A DNA stretch of 64,000 nt, taken from a virus. Below are positions 16,386-27,900 of the stretch, piece after piece. The DNA is taken from the IMG/VR virus record IMGVR_UViG_3300028388_003330, positions 16,203 through 80,202 of that record; one strand, 5' to 3'. Every line of letters starts with the position of its first letter. Position 1 is the first letter of the stretch. Below the pieces are notes generated by a model. That model saw only the letters and a list, made by a program, of their open reading frames with translations. It did no database searches and was not told where the DNA came from. Position numbers and translations under genes: made by a program.

Positions 16386-16688
16386 TTACTGCAAAGCCTG
16401 CTTGACATTGAAGGTTACAATATCAGATCGAAGCTTTCGTTCTACACCAAACAACACAACAACCTGCATTTTATGTAGACCCTGGCTTTCAAAATCGTTC
16501 GCCGCAGTCATGTATTTTACAATCCCATTTTGCGAATCATGAATGATTGCGGACTGATTTGTTACCAAACCCTGCGGATTTAGTATATCAACACTTGCTG
16601 ATGTTGCCTCTGTAAGATCTGCTCCAGTCTTAAAATAGAGAGCTACACCAAAAGTGTCGGTAAAAAGAAGATCTCTGACAACCACCAC
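16386..16688 (-). CDS. BppU-N-like baseplate/fibre accessory protein (copy 2)
   Basis: A 100-aa paralogue of the protein at 1742-2038. Both carry 'TDT.GV...F.T..DLT.AT.A.V', 'GIV.Y....DF...G.H..QVV.L.GV..KLR' and C-terminal 'F/VNVKQAL'. The GTG at 16688 overlaps the upstream stop (TAGTG), with GGAG upstream. The two copies lie about 14 kb apart at opposite ends of the fibre region, so each may join a different fibre to the tip. Confidence 0.7.
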   Translation of the reverse strand: MVVVRDLLFTDTFGVALYFKTGADLTEATSASVDILNPQGLVTNQSAIIHDSQNGIVKYMTAANDFESQGLHKMQVVVLFGVERKLRSDIVTFNVKQALQ

Positions 16689-16930
16689 TACTCTCCTTCA
16701 CCGGTATTCAGATATACAGTCCGTTCAAACAGGAAATTCTGCGCCTTAATTTCGCCCCTGATGGGCGCTTCTACGATTGGACTTTCGACCATGTAGGCTT
16801 TCAGATTAATTCCATCTATCGGTGTAAGGTTAACAGATATTTCGCCTGTCAGCGATGCGGAGAGAGCAGATTCATCCCTAAGTGAAAGGTCTATGACTTC
16901 TACATGGGATTCAGTATTTACGTCACTCAC
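16688..16930 (-). CDS. Hypothetical protein, 80 aa
   Basis: An acidic small protein ('SLRDESALSASLTGEISVNLTPIDGINLKAYMVESPIVEAP'), strand-rich and without recognised motifs. The 'SASLTGEISVNL' region loosely recalls the short repeat types in the large fibre protein. The GTG start overlaps the phosphoesterase stop (GTGA). Probably co-translated with the BppU-like gene that follows. Confidence 0.6.
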   Translation of the reverse strand: MSDVNTESHVEVIDLSLRDESALSASLTGEISVNLTPIDGINLKAYMVESPIVEAPIRGEIKAQNFLFERTVYLNTGEGE

Positions 16931-18231
16931 TGTTTTTCCTTACGGCCCCTGTAATACCACTGACCGCCAACTACAGCGATATCGGTTACAGGAATATATT
17001 CAAAATTCACCAGCTTATTCTGAACGTCGGCGTGAGCTAATGCAAAACCCATGTGCCATTTTTCCCCTTCAGTATAAGATGCTGAACGTTTATGACCGCA
17101 ACCTAGTTGATGCCATTCATATGCACCAAAAATGGGCGAAAACATCGGCCAAACCTGATGTGAGTGATGATGTCCATTGCAACCCGGCAGGCCCATGTTC
17201 CGAGCATAGGGGAAATGATGGAACAACATCGTTTCCCAGTAGACCTTATAGTTATTGCCCAATTCCTTGTCATGTTCGCGCTTAGTCCACGCTGAAAGGT
17301 CCGCTTTGGCAATGTAATTAATTTCGTACTCATCAAGCCCCAGGAGCGTCGCTATGCTCATCCCGTGCAGATCCGACAACACTGCGCGGAGCGCTGGAGT
17401 GGCGTCGGCCAAGAGCTTTAAAAGACGCGCCTCGTGATTCCCTTCGATAATGTCGATCTGCGTTGCTGGACACGCTTCTCTCAGAGGACCAAGAATGTAT
17501 TCATGGGCAAATTTGATCCGCCCCACTACATCCCATTCCCGTGGATCGACGTTGTACTTACCGAATTCTGGAAGATCGAACACATCCCCAACCAATACAA
17601 TGACATCGGGATGGACTCGCTCGGCCGTGTCAATGAATACTCTCAACCAGAACTGATCAACCTCAATATCGTGGATATCTGAGGCAATCAGTACGGTTTT
17701 AAAACGATTGTTGTTCTTGCGGTCATACTTGTTAGCGTACAACTCCCGTTCCCTGTTCAACTCACGGTAATGATCGACGCTGGCATGAACGGCAATATTC
17801 CGTTCTAAGGCGTGCTGCTGACGACTGAGCTTAATACTAGCTTGGCGTTTAAACTCTTCAAACGTACCGAAATATCGGTTCCAAGTAGACTCAGATATAA
17901 GGGAGTGGACGCGGAAGTAATTTCTGGTGACAACTTTGTCTGGGTCGATCTCTGCTACTCTGCGGAGTTCCCCAATACACTCTTCAGGCCCCCAATCCTC
18001 CATGAATCGGGTGGCATCTTCTGACATTGGGGACTTTGCTAGTGCTGCCCTGCTGACAAGCTTTGGCAGTTCGTCGTCTAGAGCCGCTTTCTTTCTTAGG
18101 CTTGCCGCCTTATTTTTGACGGTCTTCTTCGATAAGCCGAGTTGATCGGCTACATCGCCTATGGTTTCGAAGCTCTCAACGTCGTTATAAACCCTAGCAA
18201 ACTCACTATCGCTTACTGGAGGTTTTGACAT
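16927..18231 (-). CDS. Calcineurin-like metallophosphoesterase with N-terminal helix-turn-helix
   Basis: A 434-aa protein. Residues about 15-60 (ETIGDVADQLGLSKKTVKNKAASLRKKA) look like a winged or homeodomain-type HTH. The C-terminal two thirds carries the metallophosphoesterase motifs in order: ASDIHD (about 178), GDVFD (about 215), GNHEA (about 262), HHFPYA and GHHHSH (about 330-350), which form a two-metal site. Such enzymes cleave phosphodiesters in nucleic acids or cyclic nucleotides. The HTH suggests DNA association. Its location between tail-tip and fibre genes is unusual for a nuclease. The start ATG at 18231 lacks a strong Shine-Dalgarno. Confidence 0.88.
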   Translation of the reverse strand: MSKPPVSDSEFARVYNDVESFETIGDVADQLGLSKKTVKNKAASLRKKAALDDELPKLVSRAALAKSPMSEDATRFMEDWGPEECIGELRRVAEIDPDKVVTRNYFRVHSLISESTWNRYFGTFEEFKRQASIKLSRQQHALERNIAVHASVDHYRELNRERELYANKYDRKNNNRFKTVLIASDIHDIEVDQFWLRVFIDTAERVHPDVIVLVGDVFDLPEFGKYNVDPREWDVVGRIKFAHEYILGPLREACPATQIDIIEGNHEARLLKLLADATPALRAVLSDLHGMSIATLLGLDEYEINYIAKADLSAWTKREHDKELGNNYKVYWETMLFHHFPYARNMGLPGCNGHHHSHQVWPMFSPIFGAYEWHQLGCGHKRSASYTEGEKWHMGFALAHADVQNKLVNFEYIPVTDIAVVGGQWYYRGRKEKQ

Positions 18232-18344
18232 TGTACTAACTTAAGCAGTCATACCAAACGCAACCGTAGCAGAAATCTCCTGACAGCTCAATCACCTGTG
18301 ACTGATCTTTCGATTTCTCTATCAAAAACCGCGTTTAACCTCTA

Positions 18345-18566
18345 CTACGGGCGAAATTCCTGAAATTCCCGACGAGCCAAGACGGACACCACCTGGGCCA
18401 GTTTGATGAGAATTTCTCTGGCTTCCTGTAGATCGGTGACGTTCGTCAGCATCCACGCTTCGATCTCAGCCGGAGTCTTCGTCATCAGCCCACGCAGAAG
18501 GGCGTCCTGACCGACGGTGAACTTGTCTGCCTGTTCGGCGTTACGTTTTATACTAAGTCGCGACAA
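18345..18566 (-). CDS. Hypothetical helical protein, 73 aa
   Basis: The start is a TTG at 18566, preceded by AAGGAGCT at good distance. There is no ATG or GTG alternative nearby. The product is helical (DALLRGLMTKTPAEIEAWMLTNVTDLQEAREILIKLAQVVSVLARREF). It overlaps the end of the preceding gene by 14 nt. It is not recognised, and its position directly after the tail-tip J gene suggests a tail accessory or chaperone. Confidence 0.6.
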   Translation of the reverse strand: MSRLSIKRNAEQADKFTVGQDALLRGLMTKTPAEIEAWMLTNVTDLQEAREILIKLAQVVSVLARREFQEFRP

Positions 18567-18954
18567 AGGACAGCTCCTTGGATTTAGCAGGGAAAGTGTC
18601 GATGGAGACGGTGTAGTCGCCGGGAAGCTCGGCAGTTATTTCCAGAACCCCATCGTCCACCGTAACTCGTTCAAGCACGCCCACTGCAGATAGGGTGACA
18701 ACGGCACCAACAGGCACGCCAGACAGCGTGGCAACGTCTACACCGTCAGCGACGATGGACGTCTTATCCAGTTGAGCGGGGTTGTCGGGTCGCAGGACAG
18801 GCTCGCCGTCAGGAAAATATGTGGACGCTGCGTCGAACTCTCCTTCATAGTGTCCCTCGTCGGCATTTACGTTATTCGCCAACCCGCTTTCAACGCCGAT
18901 GTGTATTTTGACGACGCGCCCGGTATCTGTTTTGTAGATGGTGTAAACGCTCAC
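18553..18954 (-). CDS. Small tail-tip accessory protein, 133 aa
   Basis: The GTG at 18954 overlaps the J-like gene's stop (GTGA), with GAGGTGAAGAA upstream. The N-terminus (MSVYTIYKTDTGRVVKIHIG) and the C-terminal small beta-domain (LPGDYTVSIDTFP) resemble short proteins encoded right after J-like genes in many lambda-like tails. These often act as adaptors or fibre chaperones. No enzymatic motif is seen. The assignment rests on position and general character. Confidence 0.65.
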   Translation of the reverse strand: MSVYTIYKTDTGRVVKIHIGVESGLANNVNADEGHYEGEFDAASTYFPDGEPVLRPDNPAQLDKTSIVADGVDVATLSGVPVGAVVTLSAVGVLERVTVDDGVLEITAELPGDYTVSIDTFPAKSKELSFVAT

Positions 18955-21900
18955 TTCTTCACCTCAAGCGCAGAGATAATTAGGTCGTCCACTTTTACTT
19001 CTATATCGTTTCGACCGCTTTCATAGGTGTTAGAAACATACAAATCTACTGAGTACCTACGAGTCCCAGCAGGCGGAACGTCCATGTACACAAACGTGAT
19101 AAAGTCGCCGCCCCCTTCGCGATACCTCGCTATTTGAGTGCCACCATATATGTGTACATCATCTCTTTTAAGGTCCATGTACAACGAATCGTACCCATCG
19201 CCGTTGGCGCTGGATATAACCATCCGCATACTAACTGTTATCAGCGCTTCGTTACCAGTAGCCGTATACGTTAAGTATCCGTACTCCGTCCAAGTGTTTG
19301 CAACAGTAGTAAGAGTTGTGAATTTATTCGTCGTTGGTATGGTGACCGCCCTGTCAGCTATCTTTAACGTAGTGACAGCAAGTTCATCTATCTGAAGCGT
19401 ACCAACCGCAAGCTCAGCGATATGCCCTCTTTCCACAATCTCCAGGGAGTCGGCCTTCAGAGAAGAGGCTTCGATATTCCCCCTGGCGTAGATGTCGTTA
19501 AACTGGGCGTTGCCGTTTTTGTTTATCCACCAGCCAGACGTTACGTTGACGAAGTTGGTAGACTGTATCGTGTTGCCGATATAGGCATCACCTATGGCGC
19601 CAGCGGCGATAACAGTAGAAACGTTACTCTGATTAATCTCGTCGATGAACGCGAAAGTACCACTCTCTGAGCCAGCAGACTGCAGGCAGGCCCTGGCCAT
19701 GTTCCAGGCTTGGTCCCTGTTCCAGAACTCGCGGTAGTACCGCGCCTCGGAGAAGATGCCCCCGTAGTACACACCGGAACCGAGAGAAGACGTATCCCAG
19801 TCGCCTTCGCTGTTTCCGCCAATAGCCACTGCACGGGCTGTCGTTGTGAAGCTGGACGTCGTGCCGAGCGTCGAGGTCTGGTATGACCCGTCGGCGTGGA
19901 ACATGTAGTAGTGGAGTTCGTTCGCGTCCTTGTCGAACGTGACGATCAGGCAGTGCCACTCGTCCTGGTATATCGCGTCAGTAAGCGTGCTGGGGTTGCC
20001 GAATGCAAGGCTGACATTCATCTTGCCGTTGCCGTCGTACGTGGATTCGGAGGTAGAAACCCCCCAGCCATCTGATAAGTCCCGAGTAACAATCCGCGCC
20101 CCTGAAGGGGGAGGCGTGGACGGGGCTTTAAAGACAAACACCCACGACTGCTGCGGGTAGGTCGCGTACGCCGTGTCCACATTCTTCGCGAGCTTGACCC
20201 CTGCGCTGTCTATCTGGACGCCTTTGCCAAGGTTGGCCTGGACTACACTTACCGAGTTCGCGCCGTTGCTCAGAGTCACATAGCCAAGTTTGGCGGTAGC
20301 GTCCTTGAACTCTCCGCTGTCGTCATCGCTGTAATCTGTTGCAAACGACCAACGCCCAGCAAGTTTTGTCGGGTTTGGTAGGCTGTCTGGATAGCCGGTG
20401 AAGTTATCCCAGAAGTCAGCACCAACAGTTGCACCGTCTTCGATGTTGTTTAGCTTAGTGCCCTCGGCGGTGCTGATTTCCGACAGCGAGGTGGGAGTGC
20501 CGGAGAGATCGTCGTACTCGGTTGTGCCGCCACCTGGGATCGCATAGGTCGATGGGTTGGACAATGCCCCGACCCGCTCCTCGAACATGATGCCGTCGAA
20601 CCACACGTCGCAACCCGCACCGCCTTCGTTGTCTACGCGAAGCAGAAGGCGGGTGGAGGTGGTATCCGCCGAAAGGTCTATCGTGGCCGTGATGCGCTTC
20701 CAATCACCGGGTGTAGCGGCGCAGGTGAAGTTGTAGCCGAGATAGGTATCGTTTAACTGCCGCCGGGTGTATAGCTGCACTGCCGCGTTGGCGGTGTTGC
20801 TGCGGACGTAGCAACTGAACAGCCACACTTTACCCGGCTCTATCGGGATGTTGTAGTTAGTTGCGCCATCACTAAGAAAGACGTACCCATTATCGCCGGT
20901 CGCCGCTATCTTTAGGCTGTGCCCACCGAAATAGCTGACAGTGGCGTCTAGGCTTACGGTAGCCGTCGACGCCTTAGCCAGCGTCGGGAAAATATTCTCG
21001 AACACCGAGTACCGATAGTTGGCAATGTTGACGCCACTACCTGCCGTGTTGTTGTAGGTACTGTCGGCGTCAAGCTCGCCCACGTAGTCGAGGTCGTAGA
21101 TCGAACTGTTGGTCTTCGCCAGGGCGCTAACAAGCGGGGCACCCTTGTAGATGCTGAACGGTATGTCGAGCCACGCATCGGGGTCGTCATCAACCTCGCC
21201 AGCGTAGGCTTCAAAACCGTTGCCTTCCCCACAGCCTGGGATGCCGATGAGAACGTAAGCGCTGCGGTTCTTGAACAGATTGGTCGAGCCGTAGACCGCC
21301 TTTGATGCGCCGCAGCGGTACATCGCCGCGTCTAAGCCGTTAGCCAGACGGTTGTTCTCTGGTTCGTCGAAGCCGTAAACGACCACGATCTTGGTGTTGT
21401 CAAGAGCGTTGAGCGCAGCGGCCATCGTTGTGGCGTTAGCGACGCTACCGTAAACATCGTAGGTCTGACCAGACTCTCTGAGTCCGGTTGTGCGGTTGAA
21501 CACAACCATGGTATAGGAACGCCCGATGCCCTGGATCTGGGTGTCGTCTTCGTCGTAAAGGCCATGCCCATGGGCGGAATAAGTGGCTTGGTTACCCTTA
21601 GTTACCACCCGGTACATCAGCGGACGACCTGACAAGTTGGCAGTCCAGTCAGCGCCAACGGTCGCTTCAGGCTGTACGCGGCTGACCTCGACGTGGGACA
21701 CCTTGACCGTGCCGGTACACGCGCCAACGATGATCTGCACGCTGACCTGACGGCAGTCAGGCTGCAGCGCGGCAGCAGAACCCTCCAGCCAGTACCACTG
21801 ACCTTTGGTTACACCACCATCGTCGCTTACTAGATCTGGCCACGAGCCAACGGCGGTGCTTGCGCCAGCGCTGGTTTTCTCATTCAGTTCGATCCGGAAT

Positions 21901-24900
21901 CCTGTCCCGTTGTAGTCGGTCGAGAAATACACCCGCGCGCGGCAGTACAGCTTCTCCCCTTGCAGCAGTGGGATGTACTCGCCCCTGTTGGTGTAGCATG
22001 TCTGACCATAGGCTGTCGCCGTGGGGTTGACCACTTGCCAGCAGGGACCGCCGTCTTCCGCCCCCGTAGCCGATACCGTGGCGCCCCCCGTGACGTTCCA
22101 GAACGACGTGTCGCCGGACGCGTACTTTATGAATCCCGGATCGCCGCAGAAGTTGTAGCCCATCGGCGCGTACTTGTTCAGCAACTGCTCGTCGGGCGGC
22201 ATGTTATCTAGGTTAGTGCCCCAGGTTGCACCTACGGTCGCGCCTTTCTCGTATCCACCGATAGGCCGTATCTGCACGGCGTCTACGTCGTAGTAACGTG
22301 ACGTTGCCGTCCAGTGGTACACAGCGAATGAGGCAAATTTGGCCCCGGCTGTTGGAGTGTATGTGTAGGTGTCTTCTTGCCACGTCGTTCCGGGGTACTG
22401 CCCGTTGTTATATACAGAAACGAACGTGGTTCTAGTATCAGTCAACGCACTAGTACCACCAGCTCCTATGTGAGTTTTGCCCTCCGCGAGCGCAGAGCTT
22501 TTCTCGTTGAACCGGAGATACAGCCCAGTAGTGCCTACGCTCTCAGCACGATGGCGAATCGTTACCTCGTAAGTTTGCTTGTCGTCGATGGGTATTGCGG
22601 GCCACCCGTAAGCAACGCTGGCGTCATTCGCGTGGGAAATACGCATCCACGTCTTAGTGGAATCGCCCCAAGCAAATGCAGCCTTGCTATTCGTGCTTTC
22701 AACCGCTTCTATACCAGCAGGTTTGCCGTCTGGGCCGTTTATGGACAGGTTCCAGTTCGGCAGCATCCCTGAAACAGCCGATACGTCCCAGGCCGGAGTA
22801 GCCTTGACGACGATGTTTTCCGTTGCAGCACCGTCGGCGTTTGACGCCCATATCGCGATGGTGTTGGTGCCTTCAACAGCGTCCCCAACGCGGTAAAACC
22901 ACCAGCTTGTGTTATCAGGCTGCGAGCTAACTTCGTTGTAGTGTAGGTTTGCGCCTATGGTCGTTCCATTGAGTGCGAGTTGCACCCCGCCTTCAGCATC
23001 GCGTATCAGGACGCCGATAATGATCTTACCCGCCACGGGGCAGTTGAATGTCCACGTATCGGCGCTAGCAATCGTCGTGCTCATGGGAATGCTGTCGTTG
23101 ATGGCCCCTGTAGTGAACAGAGTGGACCCAGCAGCGAACGCAGCCTCTAGCGCGTCATACCATTCCTGCTTGGTCTGGCCTACAGTCGCACCGTCTTCGA
23201 TGTTAGTTAACTTAGTGCCCTCGGCGGTGCTGATCTCCGACAACGAGGTTGGTGTACCAGAAAGGTCGTCGTATAAAGTTGTTCCACCTCCGGGTATCGC
23301 GTAAGACGAGGGGTTGGACAATGCCCCGACCCGCTCCTCAAACATAATGCCATCGACCCACAGATCACATCCTGCACCGCCGTCGTTATCAATACGAAGG
23401 CGAAGACGAGTTGAAGTGTCTGCGCTAAGGTCAAGCGTCCAGGTGATACGTTTCCAATCACCGGGCGTAGCCGCGCAAGTAAAACTGCCACCTGGGGTAG
23501 TGCCGTCGGAGTTCCTTACGGCACGCAACTGCACTGCGGAGTTTGCGAGACTGCTGCGGACGTAGCAACTGAACAGCCAAACCTTACCGGGTTCGATAAT
23601 TACGTTCCAGTCGCTAGCGTTTTCGGCAAGAAGAACATAACCATCATTGTCGGTTGCCGATATTTTCAGACTGTGCCCACCGAAATAGCTGATGGTGTCG
23701 TCGTAACTAACCGTTGCGCGGACAGGTACTAACGTCGGGAAAATGTCCTCGAATACCGAGCAACGGTAGTCGGCAATGTTGACGCCACTGCCTGCCGAGT
23801 TGTTATAGGTGTTGTCGGCATCAAGCTCGCCCGTGTAGCCAAGACCGAGAATAGTTACCTTTCCTCCACCGGCTCCAGACAGCGTCCCGTCGTCGGCTAG
23901 TTCAATGACGGTGTTGTCAATAGATTTATCAAAGAACGCAAACCGCAGGTTGTCGAAAATGACGGTGCCTTGGAACTGCCCACCGGACATGCCGGTATAA
24001 GACGCCATTAGGTGAATCTGTAATCTATATATCTGCTCGCCAGGGTTAAGGCGGGCGGTAAACGGTACTTTCTGCCAGCCGGTGGTCGTCAGCGGGGCTG
24101 TGAACGGTGTCCGCCTGTAGCTCCCGGAGGTGTTATAGAACAGATCAACCAGAATACCTGGGCGTCCGCCTGCGACATAGTTTTCAATGTATATGTCGAA
24201 CGCACCGGAGACGAAGGTATCAGCCGGAAGCGGGGTGTCGTAGAACGACACAGTGCGAACTATGCCGAAGTTAGTGGCAGCCGGTACGACAAACTTCACC
24301 GCGTAGGGGCCGATGCGCCTGAGCGTCGTCTCTTTTACTGGAGTGCCCACTCCGTAGCTGTTCCACCCTGTTGGCCTAGTCTGACCATCCGGCCAATCAC
24401 TGAACGTCGGGTTGAAGCCTAGAGCAACTGAATCGTCGTTGGTGTAGATGCTGTCGTAGGGGATGTTGGTGACGTTGCTGTTGAAGTCAGCGCCTACGGT
24501 CGCGCCGTCTGCTGGCAGGTTGGTGTTGGTTGCTATCAGCGAACTGAGTACGTCGATGCCAGTACCGGCTGCGGTAGTCCATTTTCTACCAATGGCGACA
24601 ATGCAGTCAGTGTCCAGCGGTGTGAACGTGTATTTCACATTGCCGTTATCAACCGCCTGCCATGTATCCGTGTCAATGTCATAAATCGCGCCGAAGAATT
24701 CAACGGCAGTTCCGAAATTGTTGGCGAACCGTGTGTTAGGGGACTCGTCCGTATAGATGATGTAGAACGGGTCTTGCTTAATCCCACCTTCCCACGCCGT
24801 GTTTAGCTGGGTGTCGTTGGTTATGCTGCGCTTCGTCCCATCCGGGTGATAGAACGTTGTGCCCGTTATGCGGATCTCACCGGGGTTCGCACTACCATCC

Positions 24901-27900
24901 CCAAGTTCGTTTTTAAGTAACCTAACATCGCCGAACCCACCAGTGTGCATCGACCCCAGCGCAGCGCGATTGAGAGCAACAGGAACACCAGACACTCCGT
25001 CCCAATTTGCCGTATCACCAAGACCTGCGCCGTCAGTCAGTTCACTAGTGTTTGTGATGTAATTGGCGTTGAGTGCGCCCGTATAGTCGAGGTCAAGAAC
25101 GCTACCGCCAGAAAAATTGATTCCATCCCAATTTATCTTGCCGCCCGACTGCAAGACGATATTGCCAGATGAATCGCGAATCGTTATTTGCGAAAATTCT
25201 GCCGATCCAGATTTATCAATCCTCCAACCACTTGTTGGCGTGTAGTTAAGGCTTTGAATGTAATCGCCGATTTTCGCAGTGGAAATAGTGCCATCTTGTA
25301 TATAAGTTTCATCGATATATACAACGCCATTGCGAACAATAAATGGTACAGATACATCAACGCCATTCGGATCAAGAATAGAAAACTGATTCGCAAGAAT
25401 CGCCACCTCTGAACTGGTGGTTCCAGATTGATCGTTTTCAACAGAGAGACCAATACCTGCTATTGCTGTTTTTCCATCAGCGGCACGAGCTTCTACTTTT
25501 ACGGTGTATTCTGAGGAAAGAAGCCCGTCTTTATCTGCACGCGCTTTGGCTTCTCGCTGAACTGCCGCTATTCCCAAGCCGTCATAGTCCCTAAGAGCCC
25601 GACGCATACCACGAGCAACATACTCATCGTCGCTCAGGTTGTTAAGCCGCAGCATGAAAGGGGCGGTTCCTTCAAACCGCACCGGGCCGCTGTAGAGCGT
25701 CGGGTCCACGCCGCCGATATTACCAACTTCGACTTTGCCGACGTTGTCGCGAGATGCGTAGGACAGGTCGTGGGTGGCGACTACGCCCGTGGAGTCGATA
25801 ACAGTGATAACGCAGGGCTCTACTGCCGCAACAACGTAGTCAGATACGTTATGGGCAATAAGATAAGTGTCGCCCAGCATCTTCGTCGAGATAGCGGGTT
25901 CGCAGTCGCCACCGGCGCTGTCGCCAATAGCCGTAGTCTGAACGAGTCCAGGGGAAGTGATGTAGTGCGAATTGCCGAGTGATGTTTTCTCGTACGACGA
26001 GTTTACGCTGTCATAAATAACACTGGTGTAGCGCGCCGCCAGAATCTCACGCGCCATCGGCAACAGACAGGTGTAGTCACCAGCGTTACCCTCGGCGAAG
26101 GCGACGATATCCGAACTGGACTCGATAATGACAAACGCCGGTTCAGTAACCGTCGTTGACCACGTCTGCACCGTGCCGGACGGGACCGTGACCGTAGCAG
26201 TCGGCGAGCTAAAATCATACAGCGGCGTGCCAGCATTGTTTATCTTGACGACTGCAGATCCCGACACCGCATAAAAATACAAAGTTACCGGCGAATAGCG
26301 GTTGTAGTAATGCCCGAAGTATCTGCCGCAATCAGAGAATGCTGGAACCTGATCGCCGCGATCCTGTAGCTCAAACTGCGTGGGCTTGTTCGCCGTGAAT
26401 ATGTCACCAAGAGACGCGGTACGAGTGATGACACTCATCGCGTCCAGCGGGCCAGCGGTCTCTACACTGTTTTGGTAGATGTAGGTGCCGTCTTCCAGCG
26501 CTGCGATGCGAATGGTCTGGTCTCCGGAGGACCCGAGCACCACCCTTGGAGACGTAAGCGCCTGCGCATTTATATAAGAAGGTTCATCAGATCGAACATC
26601 AGTCAATGCCGAAAGCTGTTGAATAGATTCTGCTCGGGCGGTTTGTTCATCAGAGATTACATCGTCGACATAGGTAATTGAGGCTTTGAGATCAATATCA
26701 GCCTGAAGACCGTCGTCGGCAGTTTGATAATCCGTTTCCAGTTGAGAGATTGCGGTAGCTCTTGCCGTCGTTTCATTAGAGACTGCCGTGTCTACATAAG
26801 TAATAGACGCCTTCGACGATGAAAGGTCGTTATAACCCCAGTCCGAATAAACAGGAACAACCTCATAACCTGCGGGTGTGTAGGTATGATCACCAATCGC
26901 ATCTGCAACAGCATCTTGGCGAGTATCGATCCAGCTATTACCTACAACGCCATAGACTGAAACCTGTACTCGACCAGCAATTTCTTTGGCGTTTTCCAGA
27001 TTCAGTACATAAATGGTTGTCTTGTTTGCTGTTGGGTCATGATAGACCGCCAACCGATCTGGAATTTCTACATCATTGCGCCAACGATATACAGCGGTTC
27101 CTACAAACGTACCAATACCGTCATGTACAAGACCGTTACTGTTTGTAAAAACAGAAATATCAACGTCTGCTGAATTATCTTGGCGACCAGCCCTTGTACC
27201 GTAACGGACGCGACCAGATAGAGCTAGTCCGTGATAATTACCGGTATTTGTATACTCAAATATCTTAAACGCCGCTGTTGTGCCACTGCCGTTATGAATC
27301 TTTAGATCAACGTTATAAACCGTTTCAACTGCAGGTAGCGAAACCTTATCAAAATCACCAATGGGCACACCGTTCTGCAGATCGGTAACATCATCGGCGA
27401 TAAGAGAATCGGCAGCTTTATAATCAGCGTCTAACTGCGACAACGCCGTGGCGCGAGCCTGCTGCTCATCAGAAATTACATCGTCGACATAGGTAATTGA
27501 TGCTTTGGCATCAATATTGGTCTGAAGACCTGCGTCAGCAGCTTTGTAATCGGTATCTAACTGCGTCAACGCTGTCGCACGAGCCTGCTGCTCATCAGCG
27601 ATTGCATCATCGACATAGGTAATCGACGCTCTGGTATCGATAGCGTAATCGGCGGTAGCGTCTTCCAGCATTATTGCGCCGACTTCCGTTGTTCCTGCTA
27701 CACCGCCATAGTTGGCAATGAAAACGGGACGCATATAGCGAACGTTTTCGTGAGCAAGATGCGGGGCCTCTGCTGTGCTAGCGCCCGAATAATCTCCAAG
27801 CGGCGAGCCGTACCCTTTGGTATAACCGGTAATAACTTCCCAAGTTGCTGCTATGGTGCTTTTACCACCGCCAGTGGTGTGATAGTGCTGATTGTTGAAA

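Noticed and set aside
18236-18325. 29-aa Cys/Trp-containing frame with TTG start in the gap before the phosphoesterase gene
   Set aside because: Weak start, distant Shine-Dalgarno and no coupling evidence. It might still be a leader peptide.
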